A stretch of DNA of 64,000 bases from Bicyclus anynana (Eukaryota; Arthropoda; Insecta; Lepidoptera; Nymphalidae), in NCBI RefSeq assembly GCF_947172395.1, contig NC_069093.1, positions 5,925,561-5,989,560 of the forward strand, given 5' to 3'. Position numbers and translations under genes: made by a program. This document shows positions 11,383-22,470 of this stretch, piece by piece. Each line of letters opens with the position of its first letter. Position 1 is the first letter of the stretch. The notes below the pieces were generated by a model. That model did not search any database. It worked only from the letters and a program-made list of their open reading frames with translations, and was not told the origin of the DNA.

Positions 11383-12045
11383 CATAGTGTTTGGCTAAAG
11401 GTACTGTTACGCATGCTCTAAAATACCATGCTAAAAGTATGCTCCATACGAGCATGCTTATCATCAGTTTGCTAGCAATAAGCATGCTATTTTTAAGTAT
11501 GCTCCTGAATAAGCATTCTCAAAGCAAATTTCTAATTACACATGCTAATTTGTATCTATCGCTCTCTGTTTATAGTATCGTGTTAGACAGGGAGAGATGA
11601 AGGTGAAGAGAATACAGAATAGCAATGCTGATTGACTAGCATACTCAATAAGCAAACCTGTTCAGACACGCTAAACACGCTCCCTTCCAACCGCGCAGCA
11701 AGTAGCATGATCATAAATCGCACGACTGTTGATTCTTGAGCAAACTCGAAATAAGCATGCTCATTATTAGCAATGTTGCGATACACATGCTAATAAGTAG
11801 CAACTTCTCAATAGTAGCATGCTTTTGTGCTTGAAATGAGCATGTGTAGCAGTAGCTTAATGAAAGTAAAGACTGAAAAAGCCCGCCAAATTAAAAAAAA
11901 ATCATATAATTAAATTAATACAAAATGCGTTTTCATAATTTGTTTAAATTATTTTTTGTTTGTTACATTACTACATACACTATAAGTATTAAACTTACCA
12001 ATACTTTTTGAGAATTTACTCAACTTTCATTAGCCAAACTCTAGT
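11383..12045. mobile_element. TA-flanked MITE-like element rich in GCATGC
   Basis: The ends at 11387-11398 (GTGTTTGGCTAA) and 12030-12041 (complement GAGTTTGGCTAA) differ at one base and are each flanked by TA, as in Tc1/mariner elements. The left 450 bp are crowded with AGCATGCT and one-base variants at irregular spacing (for example near 11411, 11451, 11481, 11755 and 11816). No transposase frame is present. Confidence 0.45.
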
Positions 12046-12235
12046 AACTAAATAGTCGATCCATACCAGGCCTGAACCAATGTATAAACATAAAATCCTA
12101 AAGCTGACCCAAGCTGGGATTTGAACCACCGGATTTTTCGTCCGAGAAGTCATCACATTAATTTGCGACCTGCTTGCTCGTTTCCCGCAATTATATTAAA
12201 AAAAACCAACCTGAAATGATGGCAACACCACCCGA

Positions 12236-12350
12236 AGCTAATGAGCGTATTTTGTCCCACCCGTCGCTCGGACGGGAAATGTGCGAAGTAAAATCAACAC
12301 TTCATTTGGCCCGGAGGTGCCGTCGACGCTGAATTTGTACCAATTAATGT
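12236..12350 (+). repeat. Interspersed repeat, family F
   Basis: TAATGAGCGTATTTTGTCCC, GCTCGGACGGGAAATGTGCG and TTTGGCCCGGAGGTGCCGTC. Related copies lie at about 11224-11310 (+) and 16880-17005 (-). A tRNA-like box B (minus strand, GGTTCAAATCC) lies just upstream at about 12117. Confidence 0.6.
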
Positions 12351-12949
12351 GTTTTCTTTACGCTTCCAATAAAAATAAAAACTGCCGGACACCGCCTTTT
12401 GCTAATTAAGTAACGGTACTTCGTTAAGTTCTCGTCTTCGCTTTAAATATACATTTATTAGACTAATTAAAGCTCTATAGTATGGCAAGTTTGTTGATGA
12501 CACTCCAATGTTATGCGGGCGACGGGGGGAAAAACTGCGCGTGTGATCGTGCGTGCGGGGAAGTGAGGTGCACCAGTCGTAGGTTTTTCATTCATCGCTA
12601 CTCGACGACCCACGCGGACCATCGGGTGTGTTACGAACGAGGTTGCCAAGCTATAGTCTGTGACTTCAAAAGCATACAATTCACAAGTTCTTCTAAGTCA
12701 ATCGGTGTCTACAACATTATTGTTTCGACACTCTTTGGCCCTATGGTTTCACAGACGTAGTTCGCATACCCGTGGGTCAAAAAGGATAAAATAAAGTTTA
12801 TGTTACTTGCTGAGAATGTAACTATCTATTAATTAATGACTTTTTTCAATCCGTTCTGTAGTTTTGGATCCTATTCGTAACAATTACGGGAGACAAAATA
12901 ATATAACTACTACTACACGGGTAACTGTGTAGGTAATTGAAACCGCAGG

Positions 12950-13190
12950 GATCTGTTCGATGAGCCGATGGACGTTGGGGTCTCAAAGTGCTGGAATGGC
13001 AACCCCGCACTAGTAAGCGCATTGTAATGTTGGTCCACCTCCCACCAGGTGGACTGACGACATCAAGCGAATCGCATGGATTCGCTGAATACAGGTGGCT
13101 CAGTATCGTGATGTTTGGAAGTGCCTACAAAAGGCCTCTGTCCTGCAGTGCACGTCCATCGGCTGATATGATGATGATGATGATGAAGTA
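12950..13190 (+). pseudogene. RTE-type LINE, C-terminal relic
   Basis: Same tail from CGATGGACGTTGGGGTC to CGTCCATCGGCTGATATGAT repeats. Frame is broken. Confidence 0.7.
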
Positions 13191-13236
13191 TTACAAACTC
13201 AAACGGTGAAGGAAAAACATTGTTAAGATAGATACC

Positions 13237-13380
13237 TGTATACCTGAGAATTTTCTTTATTCTTTACGTGTGTTAAGTCTGCATAGCCTTGAGCTAGTTT
13301 GATGGACTATTAGTCTAAACTATTTTATTCTGGAGGAGACTTGTGCTCAACAGTGAGCCGTATATATGTGCTTAATGATA
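13237..13380 (+). mobile_element. SINE family B, tail fragment
   Basis: ACCTGAGAATTTTCTTTATT through GCTCAACAGTGAGCCG; diverged. Confidence 0.55.
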
Positions 13381-13561
13381 ATGATGACTTTATAGAACGG
13401 AACACATTAATGCTAGTGACACAAATAAGCATTGAGATAATACCGAATGAGCTCTAAAAACTCCCGACTGCTATAAAATACATATTTAATTTGTACATTT
13501 CAATTTAATCTTTTCACACTGACTGACTCCACAACAGATCCAGAAGATCAGAGAACTTCTC

Positions 13562-13700
13562 GAGTGCACTCAAAACTGCTCCAGCACGCTCCAATATGCT
13601 CTCAGTCGTCGAGCGCACTAAGAGCACAAAAATTCGGCTATATAAAACGTTTTAAAATTTCATTCACCGCGGTACAGTGTGAGGACTCATCTCCCACGTT
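13562..13700 (+). promoter_or_regulatory. Possible TATA promoter, or an LTR-like segment
   Basis: GGCTATATAAAACG at about 13638-13651, then about 30 bp to TTCATTCACC and ACAGTGTGAGG. Upstream are repeated GAGTGCACT, GAGCGCACT and GAGCAC words. No coding exon or partner LTR was found, so the role is unproved. Confidence 0.25.
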
Positions 13701-14395
13701 TTCGATGAACTTTAGTTCAGAGTTTTTCACGTGTATATTCGTATATTTCGTTTTTTTCACCTACGAATCGGCCATTTCTGTTGCAACCTATCAAGAATAG
13801 CGATCTAGTTTATCGCCTATAGATAATGTCTTGTATTTAGTTTTAGAAAAATACAATAATAAAAAACACATCACAGAGAAGTCTTGGATCGGTCTTCGCT
13901 GGACTGTCTTGTCGTATCGTCCTCTAACATAGTTTTTTATCATGTCATATTTTAAAAAAATATATCATCAACCGATCATCGTGTGCATATGCATAACAAC
14001 AGTAAATAAAATACCGTTAATACAAAGTTTATAAGAGTTGAAGAAAAAAATTGACAACACATCGCTATAAAAAGCGTAGCTTGCATTACTGTGTTGTGCC
14101 TAAAAATTGAAAAAAACCGTATACGTTAGCTAGTGGTCAATAAAAGGTAACTTAAAATCCTGTACTTCAATCCAGCGTGTGAATATTCCAATTCGCACCG
14201 AGCACCGACAAACAGCTACAACTTCCAACGAAAACAAATTGAAAAAAAATAAATATAACAAGAAAAACACGGTTTGGTTGCCTACTTCGTTTTAGATTTT
14301 TGCGATGGCCACGGAAAATTCGTCAAAGCAAAAGTTGTTTGCAAAAAGAATTTTTGTGTATTATTGTAACAAACAAAACGAATTGAGTCGATAGA

Positions 14396-14463
14396 TTTTT
14401 TATTTATTTATTTTTACAAGTTAGCCCTTGACTACAATCTCATCTGATGGTAAGTGATGATGC
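14396..14463 (-). mobile_element. SINE family A, tail fragment
   Basis: TTACAAGTTAGCCCTTGACT and the CATCTGATGGTAAGTGATGA block only; about 20 bp farther on it joins a family B tail. Confidence 0.65.
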
Positions 14464-14481
14464 GGGAAAATGGAAGAGAAT

Positions 14482-14612
14482 TAAGAAAATTCTCTGCTTG
14501 TGTAAGTCTGCCAATTCGCATTGGGCAAGTGTGGTTATTGGCTTAACCCCTCTCATTCTGAGGGAAGACTCGAGCTCAGCAGTGAGCCGAAAATGGGTTG
14601 ATAATGGTGGCA
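14482..14612 (+). mobile_element. SINE family B, tail fragment
   Basis: AGAAAATTCTCTGCTTGTGT through CAGCAGTGAGCCGAAAATGG. The 114-codon frame at 14447 runs across this SINE junction and is not a gene. Confidence 0.65.
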
Positions 14613-14995
14613 TGTTTCAAATATGTACAGAGCACGCTAAGCTCGCAGATATAGAAGTTAGCGCTAATAAATTAAGGTTACAGTATTATTATTATTTACT
14701 AAGGCCTTATAATTTAGTTCTCGAGCTAACTCGTATCACGCAGGCTTTACTTATTGCTACAAATATATTATCTCGTAGCAAATACAGCTAAATCTTACGT
14801 GACTAATTACTGGCGTTGTCTCGGTGATAAATTGCACAGAATATTGGGCAATTTCATAATACACGGCCTGTTGGGATTTATACTTAGTACGCTGGTATTT
14901 CTTGCTTTTACATTGGTTCCAATCAAAACTTTACTATTCAAGACATATTTATGTGATTTTTCTCGTGATGTAAGTTTACTTATGTATTGTTAAAA

Positions 14996-15215
14996 TAATA
15001 AGATAGCAGACGCCCCGCGATTAACCTGCCCAGTTTCCGTTTCCTTGGGAATAGGATGTGATGTTGCTGATAATGTAGCTTTCCATTGGTCGAATTTTTA
15101 TTAAAATTGGTTACGTAGTTTCAGAGCTTTTTCCCCCGTTTAGTTATATAGCTTGTCGAATTTTCATTAAAATCAGTTACATACTTTCAGAGCTTATTCG
15201 TAATAAATAAACATA
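14996..15215 (-). mobile_element. Degenerate Helitron-like sequence
   Basis: GCAGACGCCCCGCG and two diverged copies of a TTTTCATTAAAATCAGTTAC segment; no intact end. Confidence 0.4.
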
Positions 15216-15284
15216 TTTATTTTATATTTAAATTAAAACAAAGAATTAAGAGTAAGTATGTATAGTAAAAAAAAAGTTGTTAGC

Positions 15285-15400
15285 CATTGAGGCAAGGTAC
15301 CCAATACGCTGGCGCTATTAGGTACCCCTCTGGATGGCAAGGCTTAACTTTTGGGCCAAATAAGCGCCAGCTCTTGTGTCACCTGATGCATGGACCAATT
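15285..15400 (-). pseudogene. Fragment of the same LINE C-terminus
   Basis: On the minus strand ASGDTRAGAYLAQKLSLAIQ, then RGT and two stops. It parallels GDRRAGSFFAQRISLAVQR at 61.9 kb but is more decayed. Confidence 0.65.
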
Positions 15401-15742
15401 TGTTTATTAATTTTAATATTTCTTTTTATAAGCCACCAATGAATGCCAACAACAACTAAAATATGTATTTGTTGTTTTGTTGGCTGAATAAAAAACTTTA
15501 GCGAAAACAAAATTATATCTTTAGAATATTAGTTTAGCTGATGTATTCATGTTTATGCATACAGTGACAAACCGATAAGTCAGACTCTTAACTTTGTGGA
15601 AAACATTCCCGGGCCAAAGACCTTTTAAAGTTTAAACTTTGACGATGTTTTTCAAAGTTGTCATTAACGTAATACACTTGTTCCTGATGGTCCTAATTAC
15701 TTTCATTCATACTATACCTACCTTTGGTAGTAGACTCCTAGG

Positions 15743-16194
15743 AATAGTAGATTGTTAACCGAGGGTGGAAAGAATCAATTCCCGAGGTATTTAGACGCAC
15801 GAACGCACAAAATATAACTGCTGTCAGCTGTGAAGAGTTGTATGTAAAAAATAAACTAATTAAAAAAAATGCTGCGGCCATAGAGTATAGAGTAATTGCG
15901 GCCATGTGAATTTCAAAACAGCCAGCGTGAACTTAGCCCCAACTTCATAAATCTGAATAAGCCGCAACAATTACACGGTGAGTTCTATATTTAAAATTTA
16001 AAGTCGACATCAATTGGCGGTATATAATAAAAACAACTAATTTAATTTTCTTCATATTTAAAATGAAAAGTAGAGTGTTTATTACGGGTAAAAGGATCAA
16101 TTCCTACTCGGACTAATAGCCGCCCTCACTACGCTCGTGCGTCTAAATACCTCGGGAATTAATTCTTTCCACCCTCGGTAAACAATCTACTATT
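15743..16194. mobile_element. MITE with about 60-bp inverted ends
   Basis: The left end (15743 onward, AATAGTAGATTGTT) and the right end (to 16194) are inverted copies over about 60 bp with very few differences, including ACCGAGGGTGGAAAGAAT. The 452-bp element has no coding capacity. The flanks could be read as an AGG or a TA duplication. Confidence 0.7.
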
Positions 16195-16435
16195 AGGTAT
16201 CTAACCTGAAATCAAGCTAAACATTTCATATAGGTAACTCTGATTGTAACATAAGCGAAGATATATTGTACCTACCAGTTGTAATGCATGTACTCGTATG
16301 TAGTCGCTGGGGAAATAAATTTTACAAAGGGCAGAGAGAGATTCTCGTGGATAGGAAGTCCCGTATGATCAGTGGTTTTAAATGGATTCGTAAAAATACA
16401 ATTCTGAGGAAAATGACTAGGAAAATTTTGTCCAA

Positions 16436-16870
16436 TTTTTAATTAGCAGGTACGTAAGGGCAACAGTTTATATTTTTATTTTCCAGTAGGTACATATAAA
16501 TAAAGTTGAAGAGTCTCTCTGTGATTTCAAAATACATGTAAACAACTATAAGCACTTGTTTTCATTTATTTACACGATATTAAGCACAATCAAACTAATT
16601 AAAATTTTTGTCTGTCTGTTTGTTTGTTCAGGCTAATCTTTGAAATGGCTAGACCGATTTAATAGAGGAATTTCAAATAAAGGAGGTGTGAGCAACATGT
16701 GGGCTACTTTTTATCCTGGAAAATCCATTGATGTTTCCCGCGGGATTTGTGAATGAATTTATTTTTTGTTAATAAATTTCTGAGGAAAATTACAAGAAGA
16801 AGATTGTGGAAGCAAATTTAATTAGCAGGTACATAAGGGCGACAGTTTATATTTTTATTTTATGGGAAAA
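16436..16870 (+). repeat. Direct repeat pair, about 360 bp apart
   Basis: TTTAATTAGCAGGTACGTAA with GGGCAACAGTTTATATTTTT at about 16436 recurs with few changes at about 16815-16860, flanking a Helitron-like relic. Confidence 0.6.
16600..16760 (+). mobile_element. Degenerate Helitron-like sequence
   Basis: GTCTGTCTGTTTGTTTGTTC to GTGGGCTACTTTTTATCC; the terminal hairpin is missing. Confidence 0.4.
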
Positions 16871-16879
16871 TAAACAGAT

Positions 16880-17005
16880 TAATTGGTACAAATTGGAAGC
16901 GAGGACAGCCTCCCTCCGGCCCAACGAAGTGTTTGTTGATTTTACATCGTTGCCGCTCGTTTTCCGCGTCGTAGGATGAAACAAAATGTACGTTCATTAG
17001 CGTGC
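16880..17005 (-). repeat. Interspersed repeat, family F (minus strand)
   Basis: ACAGCCTCCCTCCGGCCCAA and GCCGCTCGTTTTCCGCG, with TACGTTCATTAGCG, complement the copy at 12236-12350. Confidence 0.55.
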
Positions 17006-17091
17006 AACGGAAAATTTATTATGTATTTCTGTACAACGATTTTATCGTAACTCTGCCCTGAGCCTGGAAATATTGTCATTTTTATAATAGA

Positions 17092-17385
17092 CTAGCCGAC
17101 GCCCGCGACTTTGTCCGCGTGAAACTCGATTTAAACTTTCAACTACCCCTATCCTACCCCTACCCTACCCCTACCCTACTTTTCTGGTTAATTTTTTTTT
17201 TACACCTTGCGTCCGAAAAACCCAAATATCTTACGGAACCCTATTTTTTTCAAAATAAAATTTAGCCTTGTGGATAATGTAGCTTTCGAATGGTGAAAGA
17301 ATTTTTAAAATCGGTCCAGTAGTTTTTGTGCCTATTCATTACAATCAAACAAACAAACATACAAATACACTAAACATACCTACTG
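17092..17385 (-). mobile_element. Helitron, type 4, with (CCCTAC)n tract
   Basis: CTAGCCGACGCCCGCGACTT at the 3' end, ACCCCTACCCTACCCCTACC inside, then AATCGGTCCAGTAGTTTTTG. Confidence 0.7.
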
Positions 17386-17535
17386 GATATCGCGACTTCG
17401 CCTAACTTTTCCATGATTATTCCAAAATCGTTTTCGTTTCGCTCTTGGTTAAACATTATCTTCGCTGATTTCAGTGTGAATTATTATCAATATAAAATCG
17501 AATGCTAACCACTCACCATCCGATAAACCCACATT

Positions 17536-17661
17536 CTGTAGCGCTAACAGCTTGACGTCCGATAAAATTGATCGTGTGTTTGTCGCGATCAGCATGAAGT
17601 CATGCACATCGCGACCAACACACGATCAGTTTTATCGGCTATAAAGCCGTTAGCGCTACAG
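17536..17661. mobile_element. Foldback MITE, 126 bp
   Basis: The arms begin CTGTAGCGCTAACAGC on the left, with an inverted copy ending at 17661. About 55 bp pair on each side, including ATCGTGTGTT and GTCGCGAT, around a short centre near 17595. No target duplication is clear. Confidence 0.7.
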
Positions 17662-18531
17662 GCATGTGAGCTTACTTGATCTTCAGTGGCTGTCTTAAGA
17701 GACAGTGCTAAGACGTGACTGCGAAACCATTAAAAATTAAGACGTACTGCCAATGCCAGCTTCACTAGCGTCGTATTTTAACGGCACACTACATGGTCCC
17801 CCCCTCCTTATATAGAAAAGGGGGTATGCCATATGCAGTGGCATGCCCTTTCGAAGTGCAAAAATACTCTGCCTACCCTGATATCTCATTACAAAACTGT
17901 AATAGCCTACCTTATAGTCTCATAACAAAACTGTACTATAGAACGAATTTCCCATTTTGGTAATTTTTACTTTATTGCATACCCTAGTCGATAACGTTGT
18001 GCACACCACTGACCATATGCCATTGCATAGGTTATAAGCTCTGAACTTGGTTAGTACTAGGATATATCTCTATCGCCAAGCAATTAAACAAATTCAAATA
18101 AACTAAGATATTGTTTCAAAGTTCACACACTTTTTATCTTTATTATTTTGCTACTTTTCATTACTTAACAGGTGAGCGTAAAGCTCTAACTTATCGTTCA
18201 GTAAAAGAAAATCCTATAACCAATCTGATCGATATTACATTAGGGATCGTTGCTCGTAAAAATACTTAAATCCGACGTATAAACGCGTCAACCGTGAGAT
18301 GAGGGGATCAGCGTCGGCCCAGATGCCATCAATATTGCAGCGGCGGCCATTTCTCAATATTGGTCAAGTGGAACTGCCCAATTTACGGCTGCATTTAACT
18401 GACGGGATTGAAATTCATGAAAAGTTATCTTCTGACCGTTATTTAAAAATGACTGCTTTATTATCCTTGAACTACCTTTGTGCGATTTATTTAGCTAACT
18501 ATAAAGATAGGTTTATCCGTTATCTAACAAT

Positions 18532-18672
18532 ATAATTCATAGACGTTGTGGGGGCGCCCCCAGGGGATGGTTCACCTGCTAAGTGTCAAATTTAAACTCT
18601 ATGCGTATGAGAATTTGACATGCAGCGGGTGAATGGTCCCCTAGGGCCGCCTCTGCAACGTCTATGAATTCC
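18532..18672. repeat. 141-bp hairpin (copy 1)
   Basis: Imperfect palindrome: AATTCATAGACGTT at the left and its complement at the right, with inner blocks GGGGGCGCCCCCAGGGG and GTGTCAAATT also mirrored. Confidence 0.75.
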
Positions 18673-18679
18673 ACTGTAA

Positions 18680-18817
18680 GTGTTTCTACATAATTAGCTT
18701 GAGGCTTTTTAAAGCTGTCTATGTAGTTAGCTGAAGAAATCATACAAAGTAGCTAACTTTGTATGATTTCTTCAGCTAACTACATATAGATAGCTAAAGC
18801 TTACTATGTAGAAACAC
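18680..18817. repeat. Head-to-head palindrome of the array unit
   Basis: GTGTTTCTACATA at the left and its complement at the right. The centre is AAGAAATCATACAAAGT, then AGCTA, then the exact complement. It is two unit ends joined face to face. Confidence 0.75.
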
Positions 18818-19029
18818 CAATTAACATCAAGTTATTTCAAATCGAATTGGCTTCAGCTTATTGGTAAGGTGGAATTGTCAATTTTACGGCTGCATTTAAC
18901 TGACGGGATTGAAATTCATGAAAATTTATCTGCTGACCCTAATTTAAAAATGACTGGTGAATCATTTAGCTAACTACATAGATAGCTTAAAAAGCCTCAA
19001 ACTAACTATGTAGAAACATTACATATAGT

Positions 19030-19170
19030 GGAATTCATAGACGTTGCAGATGCGACCCCAGGGGACAATTCACCCGCTGAGTGTCAAATTCTCATACGCA
19101 TAGAGTTTAAATTCGACACTTAGCAGGTGAACCATCCCCTGGGGGCGCCCCCACAAGGTCTATGAATTCC
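19030..19170. repeat. 141-bp hairpin (copy 2)
   Basis: Same family as 18532-18672, in the opposite orientation: GGAATTCATAGACGTTGC at the left, GGGGGCGCCCCC near the right end. Confidence 0.75.
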
Positions 19171-19515
19171 ATTGTTAGATAACTTCAACTTGTTTCAAAT
19201 CGAATTGGCTTCAGCTTATTGGTGAAGTGGAACTGCCCAATTTACGGCTGCATTTAACTGACGGGATTGAAATTCATGAAACGTTTATGAATTCTATTGA
19301 TAAATAACTTCAACTTGTTTCAAATCGAGTTGGCTTCAGCTTATTGGTGAAGTGGAATTGTCAATTTTACGGCTGTATTTAACTGACGGGATTGAAATTC
19401 ATGAAAAGTTATCTTCTGACCGTTGTTTAAAAATGACTGGTTTATTATCCTTTAGCTAACTTCATAGATAGCTTAAAAAGTCTCAAGCTAACTATGTAGA
19501 AACATTACATATAGT

Positions 19516-19656
19516 GGAATTCATAGACGTTGCAGAGGCGACCCCAGGGGATAATTCAACCGCTGAGTGTCAAATTCTCATACGCATAGAGTTTAAATTG
19601 GACACTCAACAGGTGAACCATCTCCTGGGGGCGCCCCCATAACGTCTATGAATTCC
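19516..19656. repeat. 141-bp hairpin (copy 3)
   Basis: Nearly identical to copy 2 and the same length, inserted at the equivalent point of the next unit. Confidence 0.75.
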
Positions 19657-20169
19657 ATTGTTAGATAACTTCAACTTGTTTCAAATCGTGTTGGCTTTAG
19701 CTTATTGGTGAAGTGAAACTGTCCATTTTACGGCTGCATTTAACTGACGGGATTGAAATTTTTAAAACTTATCTTCTGCCCGTTATTAAAAAATTCTGTT
19801 TTATTATCCTTGAGCTAACTTTGTGCGATTCATTCAGCTAACTACATAGATAGCTTAAAAATCCTCAAGCAAACTATGTGGAAACACTACTTAGTTAGCT
19901 TCAACTTGTTTCAAATCGAATTGGCTTCAGCTTATTGGTGAAGAGGAACTGTCAATTTTACGGCTGCATTTAAAAGTAAAGACCACGCGGACGAAATTGC
20001 GGGCGTCCGCTTGTATGGAGATATAATGCACCTGTAGTTTATCACACGCCAGTTCATATTGAAATTTTGTGGCGTAGGTGTCTATAGAATTATAGAAGTT
20101 TCGTGCTTTCAACGAATACCTACGCGTGTGTGAAGCGACTGTTATAATATGTAGCACGGTTCATAATTC

Positions 20170-20350
20170 TGTAAACTTTCCGACAAACATTGAACGGAAC
20201 ACAAAGCAAATGAAGAGAGAACGGATTCATTATTTAAACGGTGTTTCAACGGTAAGCGTTTAATTCAAAGATAAAGTTTAATTCATGCAAATGAGGATCA
20301 ATTTTACTGAACGATTCGACATTTTGTTAACTGGATATTGAAATAATAAA
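20170..20350. repeat. Diverged repeat, family E (copy 2)
   Basis: See 9505-9685; the two share the ACTGAAATAATAA-like right end. Confidence 0.65.
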
Positions 20351-20593
20351 TGTTATAATTTACTTTCGCCACAATGAACAAAGAATATTTTTTTACTCGT
20401 GAAATGAAATTGAAAAATATTTCTTCCATAAATGAAATTAGTGAAATCGGTGTTAAAAATCATTACATAGTATAAAATACAGTCGCTTTCGCTGTATGTT
20501 CGCTGGTATTTTTTTATCTATTCAACGTATATAAAGGCAGTTTTTAGCAATTGATAGAGTGATTCACACTTTACAAATTTTACCGCTTTATTA

Positions 20594-20772
20594 TTAGCTG
20601 ACGCCGCGCGGTTGCACCCGCGTGGTTCCCGTTCCCCTAGAAATACGGAGATAATATTTAGCTTATAACCTTCCTCGATAAATGGGCTATCTAACACTAA
20701 AAGAATTTTTCAAATTAAACCAATAGTTCCTGAGATTAGCGCGTTTAATCAAATAAACAAACAAACAAATGA
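20594..20772 (-). mobile_element. Short Helitron, type 1 (minus strand), 5' end degraded
   Basis: 3' end GACGCCGCGCGGTTGCACCC with CTAA; the body matches (GCTATCTAACACT). The TC start is lost. Confidence 0.65.
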
Positions 20773-22164
20773 AAGCGCACTGAAAGAGAATATTGATGAC
20801 TTGATCAAAATTTTCAATTTTATACTTACTCATAAATGTACATTCTAACTAAGATAATAAATAAGCTTGTGTAAGTAAGTTTTGCCTAGTAAAATTTAAA
20901 ACAAAATCCGACGTTATTATTAATCTACGAAGGTAAGTTAAATACAACGCTACCGGCCACTATTAAAAATATTAAGCCAGCAGAACTGGATTTGCCACAA
21001 ATATGGAGTAAAATTAAGTTCGGATTATGAGAACTCTGATTTACGAACGCTCCAATGCGCACGGATTAAATGTTTCATGAAAATAACGAAATGCTTTTAA
21101 AATAAGCTTTGCACTATGATTATTATTTGTGGTATTCTCATATTAAGCCTCCATAAAAAGCTACCTAACCTACCAGTCAGCTCGTTTTTGCAGATTTATT
21201 AATACCTCCAGGAGATTATGAAATATTGACCTTTCTATTTTCCAAAAAAAAACGTTATCAACCAAACCCCACAAATCCGTGTGGAACATCAAAGTAGAAA
21301 ATCAGGCTTAGGATTAGATCTGGATTAGATCTCCTCTTCTATAAAGACGATAGCACTTAAAAAGAAGGTTGGCGATTAAAAATAGATTAATAGTGATAAG
21401 TGAAGGAGCTTGTTAACAAATTTCGGGGTAGCCAGCAGTTCTTGAACCTTTGATATTTGTTAAACACTGTTAAATTTAGGCATAGCAATGATCAATGTAT
21501 TTATAATTCCAATAAGCGATTTTTATTATTTATATGTTGTGTTATTAGAGACACTAAGGTAGAAGTACTTCAATCTCAATGTATATAATTATATTCAAAG
21601 CTGTAACCTAAATTCAGTTGTAAAAGAAAACAAGCTACGAGTAGGTACCAACACACACAATTTACATTGTTAAATCTTCTTTTAGCACATACTAGCCTAG
21701 CTCTAGTGCGAATGGGGCCTTACAGTAAAATGTAAGGTAAGGCACTAAATTTGGTTTTGTGAGTGTCAGGAAAATTTACATACTACAGAATTGAGGTGGC
21801 GTTTAAAGTTTCAAGAGCAGACACCGAGGACGAAATATCACGGTTACTTCACGAGATGAAAATCGCGCGGCCCATAGCAATGCTGTATATATTCATACAT
21901 TTTGATGAGTTCAAAAATATTAGAACTCTCGGCAGATATATTTTAGACGTTTTTATTTCTATTTTAGTACTAGTATAACGTTTTCTACCACAATCGACAG
22001 GGGAAGTACTATTGCCATGTACTCGTATATTTATGTCGCCGAGCACTGTAGAGTAAGTTGCTGCAATGTATATTGTCGGGCTTAACGTGATAATGTTAAA
22101 ATTTATTGTTTACAATAATAATTGTACAGTGGCACATGACATGAGGTGGATATGAATTTCTCAC
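20773..22164. other. No gene seen
   Basis: AT-rich, with only short frames. The 71-codon frame at 21763-21978 lacks recognisable motifs and no splice partner is visible. Confidence 0.5.
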
Positions 22165-22179
22165 AAATAGAATATGTAT

Positions 22180-22470
22180 GTATGTAATTTTGACGGCCTC
22201 CGTGGCGCAGTGGTATGCGCGGTGGATTTACAAAACGGAGGTCCTGGGTTCAATCCCCAGCTGGACCAATCGAGGTTTTCTTAATTGGCCTACCGACAAA
22301 GACGTACCGCCAAGCGATTTAGCGTTCCAGTACGACGTCGTGTAGAAACCGAAAGGTGTGTGAATTTCATCCTCCTACTAACAAGTTCGCCCGATTCCAC
22401 CTTAGATTGCATCAACACTTAACATCAGGTGAGATTGTAGTCAAGGGCTAACTCGTAAAGACTAAAAAAA
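22180..22470 (+). mobile_element. SINE family A, full copy with target duplication
   Basis: tRNA-like head with box A TGGCGCAGTGG and box B GGTTCAATCCC, then a tail with AACATCAGGTGAGATTGTAG and an A-run. Perfect 15-bp duplications AAATAGAATATGTAT at 22165-22179 and 22471-22485 show retroposition. Confidence 0.85.

Larger units (their letters stand above)
18299..19990. repeat. Complex tandem array with optional hairpin inserts
   Basis: A unit beginning ACTTCAACTTGTTTCAAATC recurs at about 18830 (variant), 19183, 19306, 19668 and 19899. Each unit carries a core that includes GGAACTGCCCAATTTACGGC and TTAACTGACGGGATTGAAAT, then an AGCTAACTACATAGATAGC tract. Spacings alternate between about 360 bp and much shorter lengths, depending on whether a 141-bp hairpin is present. 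The right edge ends in a Helitron-like CACGCGGACGAA remnant. The short frame at 18299-18535 is part of this repeat and not a gene. Confidence 0.8.

Noticed and set aside
12482..12760. 92-codon frame with several Cys residues (possible secreted peptide)
   Set aside because: No signal peptide and irregular Cys spacing; an overlapping frame is open on the opposite strand, typical of a chance GC-richer patch.
14447..14791. 114-codon frame
   Set aside because: Created by the join of two SINE tails.
17145..17180. CCCTAC/GGGTA runs as possible telomeric DNA
   Set aside because: Units are irregular, are not the insect TTAGG repeat, and recur at the same place inside type 4 Helitrons.
22191..22270. 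Good box A and box B as a functional tRNA gene
   Set aside because: The same head, with the same tail and target duplications, recurs as a dispersed SINE; the tRNA fold is incomplete.
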